14,050 nucleotides of DNA from UBA1227 sp963629305 (GTDB taxonomy: Bacteria > Bacillota > Clostridia > Oscillospirales > Acutalibacteraceae): contig CAVGIJ010000027.1 in NCBI GenBank assembly GCA_963629305.1, positions 1 through 14,050 of the forward strand, given 5' to 3'. A program made the position numbers and the translations under genes. Shown in pieces: positions 6,418 through 13,817 of the stretch. Within the stretch, counting starts at the first letter, position 1, and every line of letters begins with the position of its first letter. The notes beneath the pieces are model-generated. The model saw only the letters and a program-made list of their open reading frames with translations, was not told where the DNA came from and made no database searches.

Positions 6418-7112
6418 TCAATCCTTTCAATAGGCATCGGATTTTCGTTAACTGACATATTCACAACACGACCGGATCTCATTTGAATTACACGGTCTGC
6501 CATAGGCATAATAGCTGCATTGTGAGTAATTACAACTACTGTCATGCCGGTTTCACGACATGTATCCTGAAGAAGTTTAAGTATTTGCTTACCCGTATTG
6601 TAGTCAAGAGCTCCGGTAGGTTCGTCGCACAGAAGAAGCTTCGGATTTTTCGCAAGCGCACGCGCTATTGAAACACGTTGCTGCTCACCTCCCGAAAGCT
6701 GAGCCGGGAAGTTATCCATTCGCTCCTGAAGACCAACGCGTTCAAGCACCTTTTCCGGATTGAGTGACGCTCTTCCTATCTGTGTTGCGAGCTCAACATT
6801 TTCAAGAGCCGTAAGGTTCGGAACAAGGTTGTAAAACTGGAATACGAAACCAACGTCAAAACGTCTGTACTCGATAAGTCTCTTGTTGTTGTACTCATTT
6901 ACAAGGTCACCCGCAACACGAACCTTACCGTCGTCACAGGAGTCCATACCTCCGAGTATGTTAAGGACGGTTGTCTTACCTGCACCCGATGCACCGACTA
7001 TAACACAAAACTCACCCTGCTCTATGTTAAATGTTACGCCGTCGGCTGCGTTTATGACAACCTCACCCATTTTGTATCTTTTATAAACTGAATCAAATTC
7101 AATAAAGCTCAC
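6411..7112 (-). CDS. ABC exporter ATPase (LolD/MacB/FtsE-like)
   Basis: 233 residues; powers the adjacent permease. Walker A GASGAGKTT (40-48), Q-loop Gln92, signature LSGGEQQR (139-146), Walker B LLLCDEP (159-165), D-loop ALD (168-170) and switch His197 are all intact. The pattern is that of the MacB/LolD/FtsE class that pairs with FtsX-type permeases. The start is GTG at 7112: an in-frame TAA directly precedes it and the next ATG is codon 15, while GGAAGGGG lies about 9 bases upstream. Its stop overlaps the permease start by 7 bases, so the two are translationally coupled. It lies 41 bases after the DUF4364 gene with no promoter or terminator visible between, so read-through from the mreB unit is likely. 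Confidence 0.93.
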   Translation of the reverse strand: MSFIEFDSVYKRYKMGEVVINAADGVTFNIEQGEFCVIVGASGAGKTTVLNILGGMDSCDDGKVRVAGDLVNEYNNKRLIEYRRFDVGFVFQFYNLVPNLTALENVELATQIGRASLNPEKVLERVGLQERMDNFPAQLSGGEQQRVSIARALAKNPKLLLCDEPTGALDYNTGKQILKLLQDTCRETGMTVVVITHNAAIMPMADRVIQMRSGRVVNMSVNENPMPIERIEW

Positions 7113-7153
7113 TTATGAAAGCCCCTTCCGTTTTTCGTTTTTATAATCATCTA

Positions 7154-7711
7154 TCAATCAACCATCAAGGCTGCAAGAATCGTAGAATAGACTCTTGCCG
7201 GATCCTCGATGAAATTTTCTTTGAGTCTTTGCGCCTCATCACTGTCCGGTACGAACATATGAAGTTCCATAAGAACGGTGTTGCCGTCACTCATTGTAAA
7301 TGACATATTGTATCCACCGTCTGTAGGGTCGATTTTTACATTGTTCTCCCTTTCATTGCGCTCAAGAGTCAGAAACTTAACCATGGACCTGACTGCCTTT
7401 TCACGCACCGTTTTCGGCAATGTATGTTCTATCTGCAGCACCGCCCGACTTCCGCTGTCGGTTATTTCAAGAAACTCTTTTTCGTCTTCAAAGTTACCGG
7501 TTATGTTCCCACTCTGAAGAAGATCTGAAATCGCATCCATAGCTTCAAAGTAATTAGCAATACCCTGATCCTGCATGACATTGCCGATGAGATCCCTTGA
7601 AACCCTGCCGCGTGCGGACTTGAGAAGATAACAGATAAGCACCTTGATGTCATCTTTGCTCCGGAGTCCGCCCGGCTCAACACCGTCACTGAGTGCGTCA
7701 AACTCAAACAT
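7154..7711 (-). CDS. DUF4364 family protein (winged-helix-like, unknown function)
   Basis: About 185 residues from ATG at 7711 (MFEFDALSDG). The frame is open further upstream, but that part overlaps the mreB homologue and lacks a ribosome site; at 7711 a GGAGGA lies 8 bases upstream. The sequence resembles DUF4364, a Firmicutes family predicted to hold a PadR-like winged helix in its first half (about 20-75: KDDIKVLICYLLKSA onward) and a C-terminal domain of unknown role. The start lies one base after the mreB stop (TGATATG), so translation is coupled. Function is not established; a regulator tied to the cell-shape gene is inference only. Confidence 0.8.
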   Translation of the reverse strand: MFEFDALSDGVEPGGLRSKDDIKVLICYLLKSARGRVSRDLIGNVMQDQGIANYFEAMDAISDLLQSGNITGNFEDEKEFLEITDSGSRAVLQIEHTLPKTVREKAVRSMVKFLTLERNERENNVKIDPTDGGYNMSFTMSDGNTVLMELHMFVPDSDEAQRLKENFIEDPARVYSTILAALMVD

Positions 7712-7712
7712 A

Positions 7713-8765
7713 TCAGTAATCCTCCTTTTCTTCCTCAATACCGCCCGTGATATCCTGGCGTGATTTGAAGAGGTAACCGTTTTCGGCAAGGAAATACATG
7801 TCGCCGAGAACTTTTCCTATCCCGTTGACAACGCAGTTTACAGGGTCATCCGCAACACGGGTTTTAACGCCTGTAAGTTCTTCTATAACCTTGTCCATCC
7901 CAAACAGTCGGGAAGTCCCCCCTGTCAGAACAATACCCTCACCTATGATATCCGAAACAAGTTCCGGAGGTGTTGCCTCAAATACATCCCGCACACCGTC
8001 AAGTATCATATTTATGTGTTCTCTCATAGCGAGGTAAACTTCATTTGATGTTATTTCAAAATCAATAGGCATACCGGTAAAGTAATCCTTTCCCTTTGCA
8101 AACATGCCTATTTCCTCTTTACGCAGATAAGCACAACCTACACGTTTCTTTATTTCCTCAGCTGTAAGTTCACCTATAAGGATGTCTCGTTCACGTCGGC
8201 AATAGCGGACAATATCCTCGCTTAAGATATTCCCTGCAACCTTTATGCTGGAGGCAACCGCCATGGTTCCCATAGTTATAACCGCAATATCCGTCGTTCC
8301 GCCGCCAAGATCAACAACCATTGTACCGTTTGGATGAATGATATCTATCCCCGCTCCAATAGCGGCAGCAAGCGGTTCCTCAATAAGGCAGGCCTTACCC
8401 GCACCGCTTGCGGTTATAACATCAAGTATCGTACGCTTTTCAAGGTTGGTAACCGTCCCCGGCATACTGACTATGATGTTTGGTTTAAAAATCTTGTTTC
8501 CGCAGATTTTCTTTATGTAATAACGAAGCATTTGTTCCGTTACGGTAAAATCCGAGACCACACCGTCCTTCATGGGGCGGACGACTTGTACGGAAGAAGG
8601 TTCTCTCCCGATCATTCTGTAAGCAGCTTTTCCGAGAGCCATCATCCTGCCCGTACTTTTTCTGTAGGCAACAACCGACGGTTCGGAAAGTACAATACCC
8701 TCTCCCTCAAGGCACGCAATTACAGATGTAGTTCCCAGATCAATTCCAATATTGATTCCGAGCAT
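7713..8765 (-). CDS. mreB: MreB/Mbl-family bacterial actin
   Basis: About 350 residues from ATG at 8765, with GGAAGG 7 bases upstream; a TTG 15 bases earlier is in frame but would place the ribosome site inside the gene. MreB forms ATP-dependent filaments under the membrane that guide cell-wall synthesis. The actin-fold ATP motifs are present: phosphate 1 GIDLGTTS (7-14), the EEPLAAAIGAG stretch (129-139), phosphate 2 VDLGGGTTDIAV (151-162) and the adenosine motif VLTGGTSRL near 290. VRPMKDGVVSDF (62-73) is a typical MreB stretch. mreC and mreD are absent from both sides, so this may be an Mbl/MreBH-like paralogue rather than the main mreB of an mreBCD operon. The C-terminal tail is acidic (GGIEEEKEDY). 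It is coupled with the DUF4364 gene. Confidence 0.9.
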   Translation of the reverse strand: MLGINIGIDLGTTSVIACLEGEGIVLSEPSVVAYRKSTGRMMALGKAAYRMIGREPSSVQVVRPMKDGVVSDFTVTEQMLRYYIKKICGNKIFKPNIIVSMPGTVTNLEKRTILDVITASGAGKACLIEEPLAAAIGAGIDIIHPNGTMVVDLGGGTTDIAVITMGTMAVASSIKVAGNILSEDIVRYCRRERDILIGELTAEEIKKRVGCAYLRKEEIGMFAKGKDYFTGMPIDFEITSNEVYLAMREHINMILDGVRDVFEATPPELVSDIIGEGIVLTGGTSRLFGMDKVIEELTGVKTRVADDPVNCVVNGIGKVLGDMYFLAENGYLFKSRQDITGGIEEEKEDY

Positions 8766-8846
8766 TTTTGCACCTTCCAAAATGTATACAAACGACTTTT
8801 AAAAACAAGTCAGGAAATTTGCATGATAATAAACATGATCACTGCT

Positions 8847-8875
8847 ATTATATAATAAAACTGTCCTGATTAAAA
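8847..8875 (-). promoter_or_regulatory. Candidate promoter of the mreB unit
   Basis: The 144-base gap between comF and mreB is A/T-rich. On the minus strand TATAAT (8852-8847) is a perfect -10 box; the -35 region at 17 bases (TTTTAA, 8875-8870) is poor. Downstream, a leader of about 75 bases contains CATGAT twice (8822-8827, 8834-8839). No comF terminator is visible here. Confidence 0.4.
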
Positions 8876-8909
8876 GAAAAAAGTTCACAATTCAGTAAAA
8901 ACTCTTATA

Positions 8910-9596
8910 CTATCTTCCGGCCATTGCCGCAACGGCCACATACACCGCTTTAGCGCCGTATTTTTTCAGCTCTCCCGCACAAGAATTTACCGTAGAACCG
9001 GTTGTAAAAATATCATCCACCAGCAAAATGGTTTTTCCGGAAATATCTCGTCCCGGCGACACATGATAGGCACTTGCGATATTTTCACTTCTGCTTTGTG
9101 CCCCGAGCAAGTGCTGAACCTCCGTAGCCTTGTCCTTAAACAACAAATTGCAGTCGGTTACGGGATAGCCGCGCCTGCTGTAGTCAATTCCATTGTCAAT
9201 GCAGACATGTTCAAGAATACTCCTGCTCTGATTGTATCCGCGCTTTGACACGCTTTCACGCGTTGCGGGAACACATGTAAGGATATCAAACTCCACGCCG
9301 AAGAACCTGCTGTTTATCTCTCGGCTTAACTCTCTGCCGAGGAAGACAGCGACACGTTCTTTTTCCGAATATTTCAAACGCAATACGGCATTTTTTATAC
9401 TTCCGCTGTAATAAAAAGGAGCCACCGCACAGTCAAAGGCTCCATGGAGCCGTCGTGAATTGTACGGAGGCTTTATTCTCTCTATCTCATTTTCGCATTT
9501 TTCACAGAAAAATCCCGATACACTGTCATCGATAAAAGCACCGCATGAAAGGCATTTTTCAGGGAACAGCACCGAGAGAAAATCATATTTTTTCAT
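8910..9596 (-). CDS. comF: ComF family protein (ComFC-like phosphoribosyltransferase)
   Basis: 228 residues, typical ComFC length. A zinc-ribbon-like N-terminus has Cys15, Cys18, Cys31 and Cys34. The phosphoribosyltransferase fold follows, with SKRGYNQS (117-124) and the PRPP-binding loop LLVDDIFTTGST (191-202). The family is needed for efficient DNA uptake in naturally competent bacteria such as Bacillus subtilis, on the inner side of the membrane; its substrate is not settled. The ATG lies two bases after the recD2 stop with AAGGTGG upstream, so the pair forms an operon. comFA, the helicase partner in B. subtilis, is not adjacent; here the neighbouring helicase is RecD2. Confidence 0.9.
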   Translation of the reverse strand: MKKYDFLSVLFPEKCLSCGAFIDDSVSGFFCEKCENEIERIKPPYNSRRLHGAFDCAVAPFYYSGSIKNAVLRLKYSEKERVAVFLGRELSREINSRFFGVEFDILTCVPATRESVSKRGYNQSRSILEHVCIDNGIDYSRRGYPVTDCNLLFKDKATEVQHLLGAQSRSENIASAYHVSPGRDISGKTILLVDDIFTTGSTVNSCAGELKKYGAKAVYVAVAAMAGR

Positions 9597-9598
9597 AC

Positions 9599-11827
9599 CT
9601 ATTCCACCTTAAGAAAAAATTTCAGGGCGGAATATCTTTTTATTTTTCTGTCATTGCTTACCATCTGAAGTATTTGATTTTTACTTCCTATGGTTATCAT
9701 TTTTGAGCGGGCACGAGTTACTGCCGTATAGAAAAGGTTTCTGTAACAGAGTTTCGGCGGAACATCTATAACAGGCATAATAACTGCCTGAAATTCACTT
9801 CCCTGACTCTTGTGAACAGTCATTGCATACGCAAGCTCAAGCTCGCTTAGATTCGACGCACTGTAGGTCGCAATTCTGCCGTCAAAATCAATTTTTAAAG
9901 TACCGCTTCTACGGCTTATTTCCAAAATGATGCCGGTATCTCCGTTAAAGATACCCTCACCGTCCTCTGTCCTTCCTGCATGGAGATTCCGTGTCCAGGG
10001 TATGTTGTAATTGTTTTTCATCTGCATGACTTTATCGCCTTCGCGAAAAGTTCTCGTTTTCAGTTTTATCTCATTCTTCCCTTTTGCAGCCGGGTTGACC
10101 GATTCCTGAAGCAGTCGGTTGAGATTCACGGTTCCCACATCCCCTTTTTTTGACGGGCATAGAATCTCAATGTCCTGTACGGGATTGTAGCCGTAAGCCT
10201 TCGGCAATCTGTCATTATAAAGAGAAATGATGTCATTTGCGGTTGTATATGCATTTTGTCTTTCCATATGGAAGAAGTCATTATCAACGGCTGCAAGCTC
10301 CGGCATTTCACCCTTTACTATTTTGTGAGCATTTGTAACAATGAGACTCTCCATTGCCTGTCGAAAAACCTCATCCAGTCTGACAACGGGCAAAAGTTCA
10401 GACTCAATAAGGTCATGAAGTACATTGCCGGCACCGACGGGCGGAAGCTGGTCGGCGTCTCCGACCATAATAAGCCGACAGCCGAGCGGCAGCGCGGAGA
10501 GGAGCGCGGAAAAGAGTACAATATCTACCATGGAAAGTTCATCGACGATAACGACGTCAGCGTCAATCGGACTGCGCTCGTCCTTACAAAAGCATGTTCT
10601 TCCGCTGCCGTCGCTTCGCTCCGCGCCAAGCAGGCGGTGGATAGTTTTAGCTTCCTTTCCGGTTATTTCAGACATGCGCTGCGCTGCCCGCCCCGTTGGT
10701 GCGCAAAGCACAACGGAAAGACCGTCATTTTCAAACAAAGACAGGATACCGTTCACCGTAGTGGTCTTTCCGGTGCCGGGCCCGCCGGTCAAGATGAGAA
10801 CTCCACGCTCGACAGCCGTCACAATCGCCTGTCGTTGGAGTTTCTCATACTTTATTCCGTTCACACGCTCAAGCTTATCTATTTCATCTGCTATGGCAGC
10901 CCTCCCGGCGGGCGGGTAGCTTACCATAAATTTTATTTTTCTCGCAGCTTTATACTCAGCCTCGTATATGTACGGCAAAAACAGAAACTCCGTACCGTTC
11001 ATTGTGGCTGCAATGAGTTGTTTTTCATTCGTCAACGTATCAATTGTTATGTCAACCGTATCTTTGTCTACACCGAGAAAATCCGCACACGGGGAAAGTA
11101 TTTTTTCCCTCGGGAGACACGTGTGTCCGTTTCCGAGATTGTGAGTTATCATATAAAGAATTCCGGCTTTTATTCTGTATATGGGAAGAGGCTTATCCTC
11201 AAGGGTCAACGCTATTTTGTCAACACGCTCAAAGCTTATACCTATCTCGGAAATGCATAAAAGATAAGGATTTTCCTTAATCTGTTTTACGGAATTAATC
11301 CCAAACTTTTTGTATACGGAAAGGCATTCACTTGTTGAAAGTCCAAACGCCTCAAGCCTTATTATAATTTCTCTCACCGCTCTTTTTTCGGAGAAGTCTT
11401 TGAAAATCTCCTGAGCCTTATTCTTCGTTATTCCTTTGATTTTCGCAAGTTCCGAAGGTTGATTTTCAATTACGTCAAATGTGCGCTCTCCGAATTTTTC
11501 AACTATTCGTTCGGCAAGTGCGGGCCCTATCCCCTTTATTGTACCGCTTGAAAGGTACTTAAACATCTGGGCGGCGGTTGTCGGCATGGAACGGTTGCAA
11601 ACCTCGGCTTTAAACTGCCTTCCGAAATTTCTGTGAACATCCCAATGCCCCTCAAAATGAACCTCTTCTCCCGGAGATAAGTCAGGCAAAACACCGACTA
11701 CGGTTATGAGCTCACCATCCTCAGTTGAAACATCAAGCACGGTAAAGCCGGTATCCTCCCGTCTGAATACGACTTCTTCGAGCGTTCCGTAAAGATTCTC
11801 CAATTCCTCAGCCATGTGTTTTGTCAT
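9599..11827 (-). CDS. recD2: RecD2-type 5'-3' DNA helicase (RecD/TraA family)
   Basis: About 742 residues, the usual RecD2 length. The N-terminus has an OB-like domain (about 10-80) and helix-hairpin-helix repeats from about 93 (GTIKGIGPALAERIVEKFG). The SF1 helicase core follows, with Walker A GGPGTGKTTT near 349, motif Ia LCAPTGRAAQRMSE, Walker B VVIVDELSMVD near 426, motif III VGDADQLPPVGAGN, motif IV LDEVFRQ, motif V AMTVHKSQGSEF and motif VI YTAVTRA. RecD2 acts in DNA repair and fork stability in bacteria without RecBC. Start choice is open: GTG 11830, ATG 11827 or ATG 11815. GAGGTGAT around 11825-11832 pairs well with 16S rRNA, but suits 11815 only with long spacing. It lies downstream of rnpB and a hairpin, and directly upstream of comF. 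Confidence 0.93.
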   Translation of the reverse strand: MTKHMAEELENLYGTLEEVVFRREDTGFTVLDVSTEDGELITVVGVLPDLSPGEEVHFEGHWDVHRNFGRQFKAEVCNRSMPTTAAQMFKYLSSGTIKGIGPALAERIVEKFGERTFDVIENQPSELAKIKGITKNKAQEIFKDFSEKRAVREIIIRLEAFGLSTSECLSVYKKFGINSVKQIKENPYLLCISEIGISFERVDKIALTLEDKPLPIYRIKAGILYMITHNLGNGHTCLPREKILSPCADFLGVDKDTVDITIDTLTNEKQLIAATMNGTEFLFLPYIYEAEYKAARKIKFMVSYPPAGRAAIADEIDKLERVNGIKYEKLQRQAIVTAVERGVLILTGGPGTGKTTTVNGILSLFENDGLSVVLCAPTGRAAQRMSEITGKEAKTIHRLLGAERSDGSGRTCFCKDERSPIDADVVIVDELSMVDIVLFSALLSALPLGCRLIMVGDADQLPPVGAGNVLHDLIESELLPVVRLDEVFRQAMESLIVTNAHKIVKGEMPELAAVDNDFFHMERQNAYTTANDIISLYNDRLPKAYGYNPVQDIEILCPSKKGDVGTVNLNRLLQESVNPAAKGKNEIKLKTRTFREGDKVMQMKNNYNIPWTRNLHAGRTEDGEGIFNGDTGIILEISRRSGTLKIDFDGRIATYSASNLSELELAYAMTVHKSQGSEFQAVIMPVIDVPPKLCYRNLFYTAVTRARSKMITIGSKNQILQMVSNDRKIKRYSALKFFLKVE

Positions 11828-11915
11828 CACCTCTCTCTTTTTTTATGTAGAAAATACTTATAAAATTCGGTGCATATCAAATAATGCGAATTTAGAATTC
11901 ATATTCGGCTATTGT

Positions 11916-11947
11916 GAAAGAAGGGCGCGAACAGGCGCCCTTCTTTC
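11916..11947 (-). terminator. GC-rich hairpin after rnpB, likely terminator
   Basis: A perfect 13-bp stem, GAAAGAAGGGCGC (11916-11928) with 11935-11947 and a 6-base loop. It lies about 25 bases past the RNase P RNA 3' end. The T-rich side on the minus strand is only TTCTTTC, inside the stem, so termination may be less sharp than usual and read-through into recD2 is possible. Confidence 0.7.
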
Positions 11948-11971
11948 ATGTATACGGATTTTAACCGTCAG

Positions 11972-12323
11972 ATGTGATAGGATCTGTAAGCCGAGTTCTG
12001 TCTTTTAAGGCAATCATCTATCTAATCTTCACATTGCTGTGAAGCTCAAGCCACCCGTCTGCTTTAAAGCGGCCGAGCAAGCCTATGCAAGTCGGTGTTG
12101 CTCCGGATAGGGTTTACAGAGCATGCAGACGTCTCCGTCGCACCGGTGAGCTCTTACCTCGCCTTTCCACCCTTACCTCATAAAATGAGGCGGTTTATTT
12201 CTGTTGCACTGTCCCTGGGGTCACCCCCGGCGGCCGTTAGCCGTTATCCTGCTCTTCGGGGCTCGGACTTTCCTCTCGTACACAGCAAGCTGTGCACCAG
12301 CGACTGCCCAATCCAATCACATT
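11972..12323 (-). ncRNA. rnpB: RNase P RNA (type A)
   Basis: The catalytic RNA that removes 5' leaders from tRNA precursors. On the minus strand the conserved 5' core GAGAGGAAAGTCCGAGC (about 12277-12261) and the 3' core GACAGAACTCGGCTTAC (about 12002-11986) are present; together these make the P4 helix region. P1 forms between 12322-12311 and 11983-11972 (12 positions, one mismatch), which sets both ends. GGTAAGAG, GTAAACCC, and GGGTGGCTTGAG, which holds the GGU likely to pair with tRNA CCA, are further type A landmarks in the right order. Length is about 350 bases, normal for the class. It is preceded by its own good promoter. Open frames crossing this stretch are not genes. Confidence 0.95.
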
Positions 12324-12327
12324 CGTT

Positions 12328-12356
12328 ATTTTAACTTTTCCACTTGTAAAAATCAA
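12328..12356 (-). promoter_or_regulatory. rnpB promoter
   Basis: On the minus strand TTGATT (12356-12351), a 17-base spacer and TAAAAT (12333-12328). The expected start, about 6-7 bases on, coincides with the RNA 5' end deduced from the P1 helix. The -35 box lies inside the LCP promoter on the other strand. Confidence 0.75.
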
Positions 12357-12372
12357 GTATAAGTCGTAAAAT
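12344..12372 (+). promoter_or_regulatory. Promoter of the LCP-family gene
   Basis: TTGTAA (12344-12349), 17 bases, TAAAAT (12367-12372) on the plus strand, giving a leader of about 58 bases. It overlaps the divergent rnpB promoter. A TTGACA at 12413-12418 is too near the ribosome site to serve as a -35 box for this gene. Confidence 0.6.
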
Positions 12373-12436
12373 GTAGTGATCAATGTGCAGAATACATTTA
12401 AGTTGACAAAAAGCCGAATTAAAGGAGTTAAGTCAG

Positions 12437-13714
12437 ATGGACAAGATGTATTTTAATAAGAATGCCGGTAAGCCCAAAAGACCATCCGGACGCAGTGACG
12501 GATACAAAGATTCTTTTGAGGATATCAGCAGTTTCAGTAAAAACTATGTTGAAGATGAATATGAAGATATAAGCAGCGGTCGCAACATGTACGACTTTGA
12601 TGACTATAACGGCGGAATACCTATGGACAGGCCCGCAAGACAGAACAGAAACGCATCGCATCAAAGAAGAAGCCGTGGGGACAGCTTCGACGATATTTCA
12701 TCAAATTCCAACAAAAACGGAGGAAAACCAAAAAAACGTAAAAAGAGAAAGCACAGAGTTCTCAAAAGTATCTTTATAATCATACTGGTAATCATCCTCG
12801 CCATAGGCGGTATAGGATATTCACTCCTCGGTAAAATGAAGGGGAACTCCGGAGAGGAACACCAAAACCAATACGTCTCAGATGATGAATTGTATTCCGA
12901 TAAGAACGTTACAAATATACTTCTTCTGGGAGTAGACGCGCGTGAAGGTGAAACGGTTTCACGTTCCGACACAATGATGCTCATTTCCATTGACAAGAAC
13001 AACAAAAAAATTAAGCTTACATCGTTCCTGCGCGACAGTTATGTTGAAATTCCCGGATACGGATACAACAAACTCAATGCTGCCTGCTCAAAAGGCGGAG
13101 TTTCTCTTGTATGGGATACAATCGAGTATAATTACAAGATAAAAATTGACAACTATATGATGGTTGACTTTAAAGCTTTTGAAGAGCTTATCGACGCAAT
13201 AGGCGGCGTAGATGTCGAAGTAACCGAAAGGGAAGCAAATTACCTTAACGACACATGGGCCATGTGGTCACTTACCGGCAATCCTCTTCACTTTGATTCG
13301 GGAGAATCCGTTCACCTAAACGGCGAAGAAGCGCTCATGTTCTGCCGTATAAGAAAGCTTGATTCGGACTTTTACAGAACAGAAAGACAGAGGAGAACCA
13401 TTGCAGCAGTCAAAAAGAGTCTTATGAGTTCAAGTCCCAAAGAACTTTACAGCATGGCAAATACTGTTCTTCCGCTTATTGAAACGGATATCTCAAGCAA
13501 TGAAATGATGGCTCTTTGTCTTAAGGGACTGTTCTCATACTTAAAGTATGACATGGCATCAATGGGTATACCGGCTGACGGCACTTGGCACAGCGAGAGA
13601 AAATCATGCGGTGACTCATTGGTATTCGATATTGATGAAAACGCCCAAATTCTTCAAAAATACATATATCTTGATGAATATGAAGGAAAAGAAGATACAA
13701 CGCAGTCCCGATAA
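12437..13714 (+). CDS. LytR-CpsA-Psr (LCP) family cell-wall glycopolymer transferase
   Basis: 425 residues; LCP enzymes join teichoic acids or capsular sugars to peptidoglycan from lipid-linked precursors on the outer face of the membrane. There is a long hydrophilic cytoplasmic tail (1-107) ending in a strongly basic run (97-107), one membrane helix (about 111-131) and then the LCP domain (about 155-345). Family landmarks are LLLGVDARE (162-170), RSDTMML (176-182), SFLRDSYVEIPG (196-207, with the Arg-Asp pair), NKLNAAC (211-217) and the Arg-rich FCRIRKLDSDFYRTERQRR (302-320). AAAGGAG lies 9 bases before the ATG. The tail is longer than in many LCP proteins and repeats a short motif: SFEDISS (26-32), YEDISS (42-47) and SFDDISS (83-89). 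The glycopolymer substrate cannot be told. No terminator is visible before the next gene. Confidence 0.92.
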   Translation: MDKMYFNKNAGKPKRPSGRSDGYKDSFEDISSFSKNYVEDEYEDISSGRNMYDFDDYNGGIPMDRPARQNRNASHQRRSRGDSFDDISSNSNKNGGKPKKRKKRKHRVLKSIFIIILVIILAIGGIGYSLLGKMKGNSGEEHQNQYVSDDELYSDKNVTNILLLGVDAREGETVSRSDTMMLISIDKNNKKIKLTSFLRDSYVEIPGYGYNKLNAACSKGGVSLVWDTIEYNYKIKIDNYMMVDFKAFEELIDAIGGVDVEVTEREANYLNDTWAMWSLTGNPLHFDSGESVHLNGEEALMFCRIRKLDSDFYRTERQRRTIAAVKKSLMSSSPKELYSMANTVLPLIETDISSNEMMALCLKGLFSYLKYDMASMGIPADGTWHSERKSCGDSLVFDIDENAQILQKYIYLDEYEGKEDTTQSR

Positions 13715-13752
13715 ATTGCAATACATTTATGAAAACATATATCATAACAACC

Positions 13753-13781
13753 TTTACATTTGTATATTTATTTGGTAAAAT
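13753..13781 (+). promoter_or_regulatory. Promoter of the right-edge gene
   Basis: TTTACA (13753-13758), 17 bases, TAAAAT (13776-13781), followed by about 7 bases to an expected start near 13788. This suggests the last gene is not simply co-transcribed with the LCP gene. Confidence 0.55.
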
Positions 13782-13817
13782 GTGTTTAATTGTAGCTCAT
13801 GGCGGAGGTGAAAATGA

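Noticed and set aside
7712..7789. 26-codon N-terminal extension of the DUF4364 protein
   Set aside because: It would overlap the mreB gene and has no ribosome site, while ATG 7711 has GGAGGA upstream and sits one base after the mreB stop.
8334..8855. 173-codon open frame on the plus strand
   Set aside because: Antisense to the mreB homologue, no ribosome site and a composition typical of a shadow frame.
10256..11260. 334-codon open frame on the plus strand
   Set aside because: Lies wholly antisense to recD2, whose helicase motifs are intact; no start signal and no recognisable domain.
11916..11947. Hairpin as a mobile-element or CRISPR-type repeat
   Set aside because: Single copy, directly after rnpB, and fits a transcript end.
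12095..12334. 79-codon open frame on the plus strand
   Set aside because: It crosses RNase P RNA and has no coding signals.
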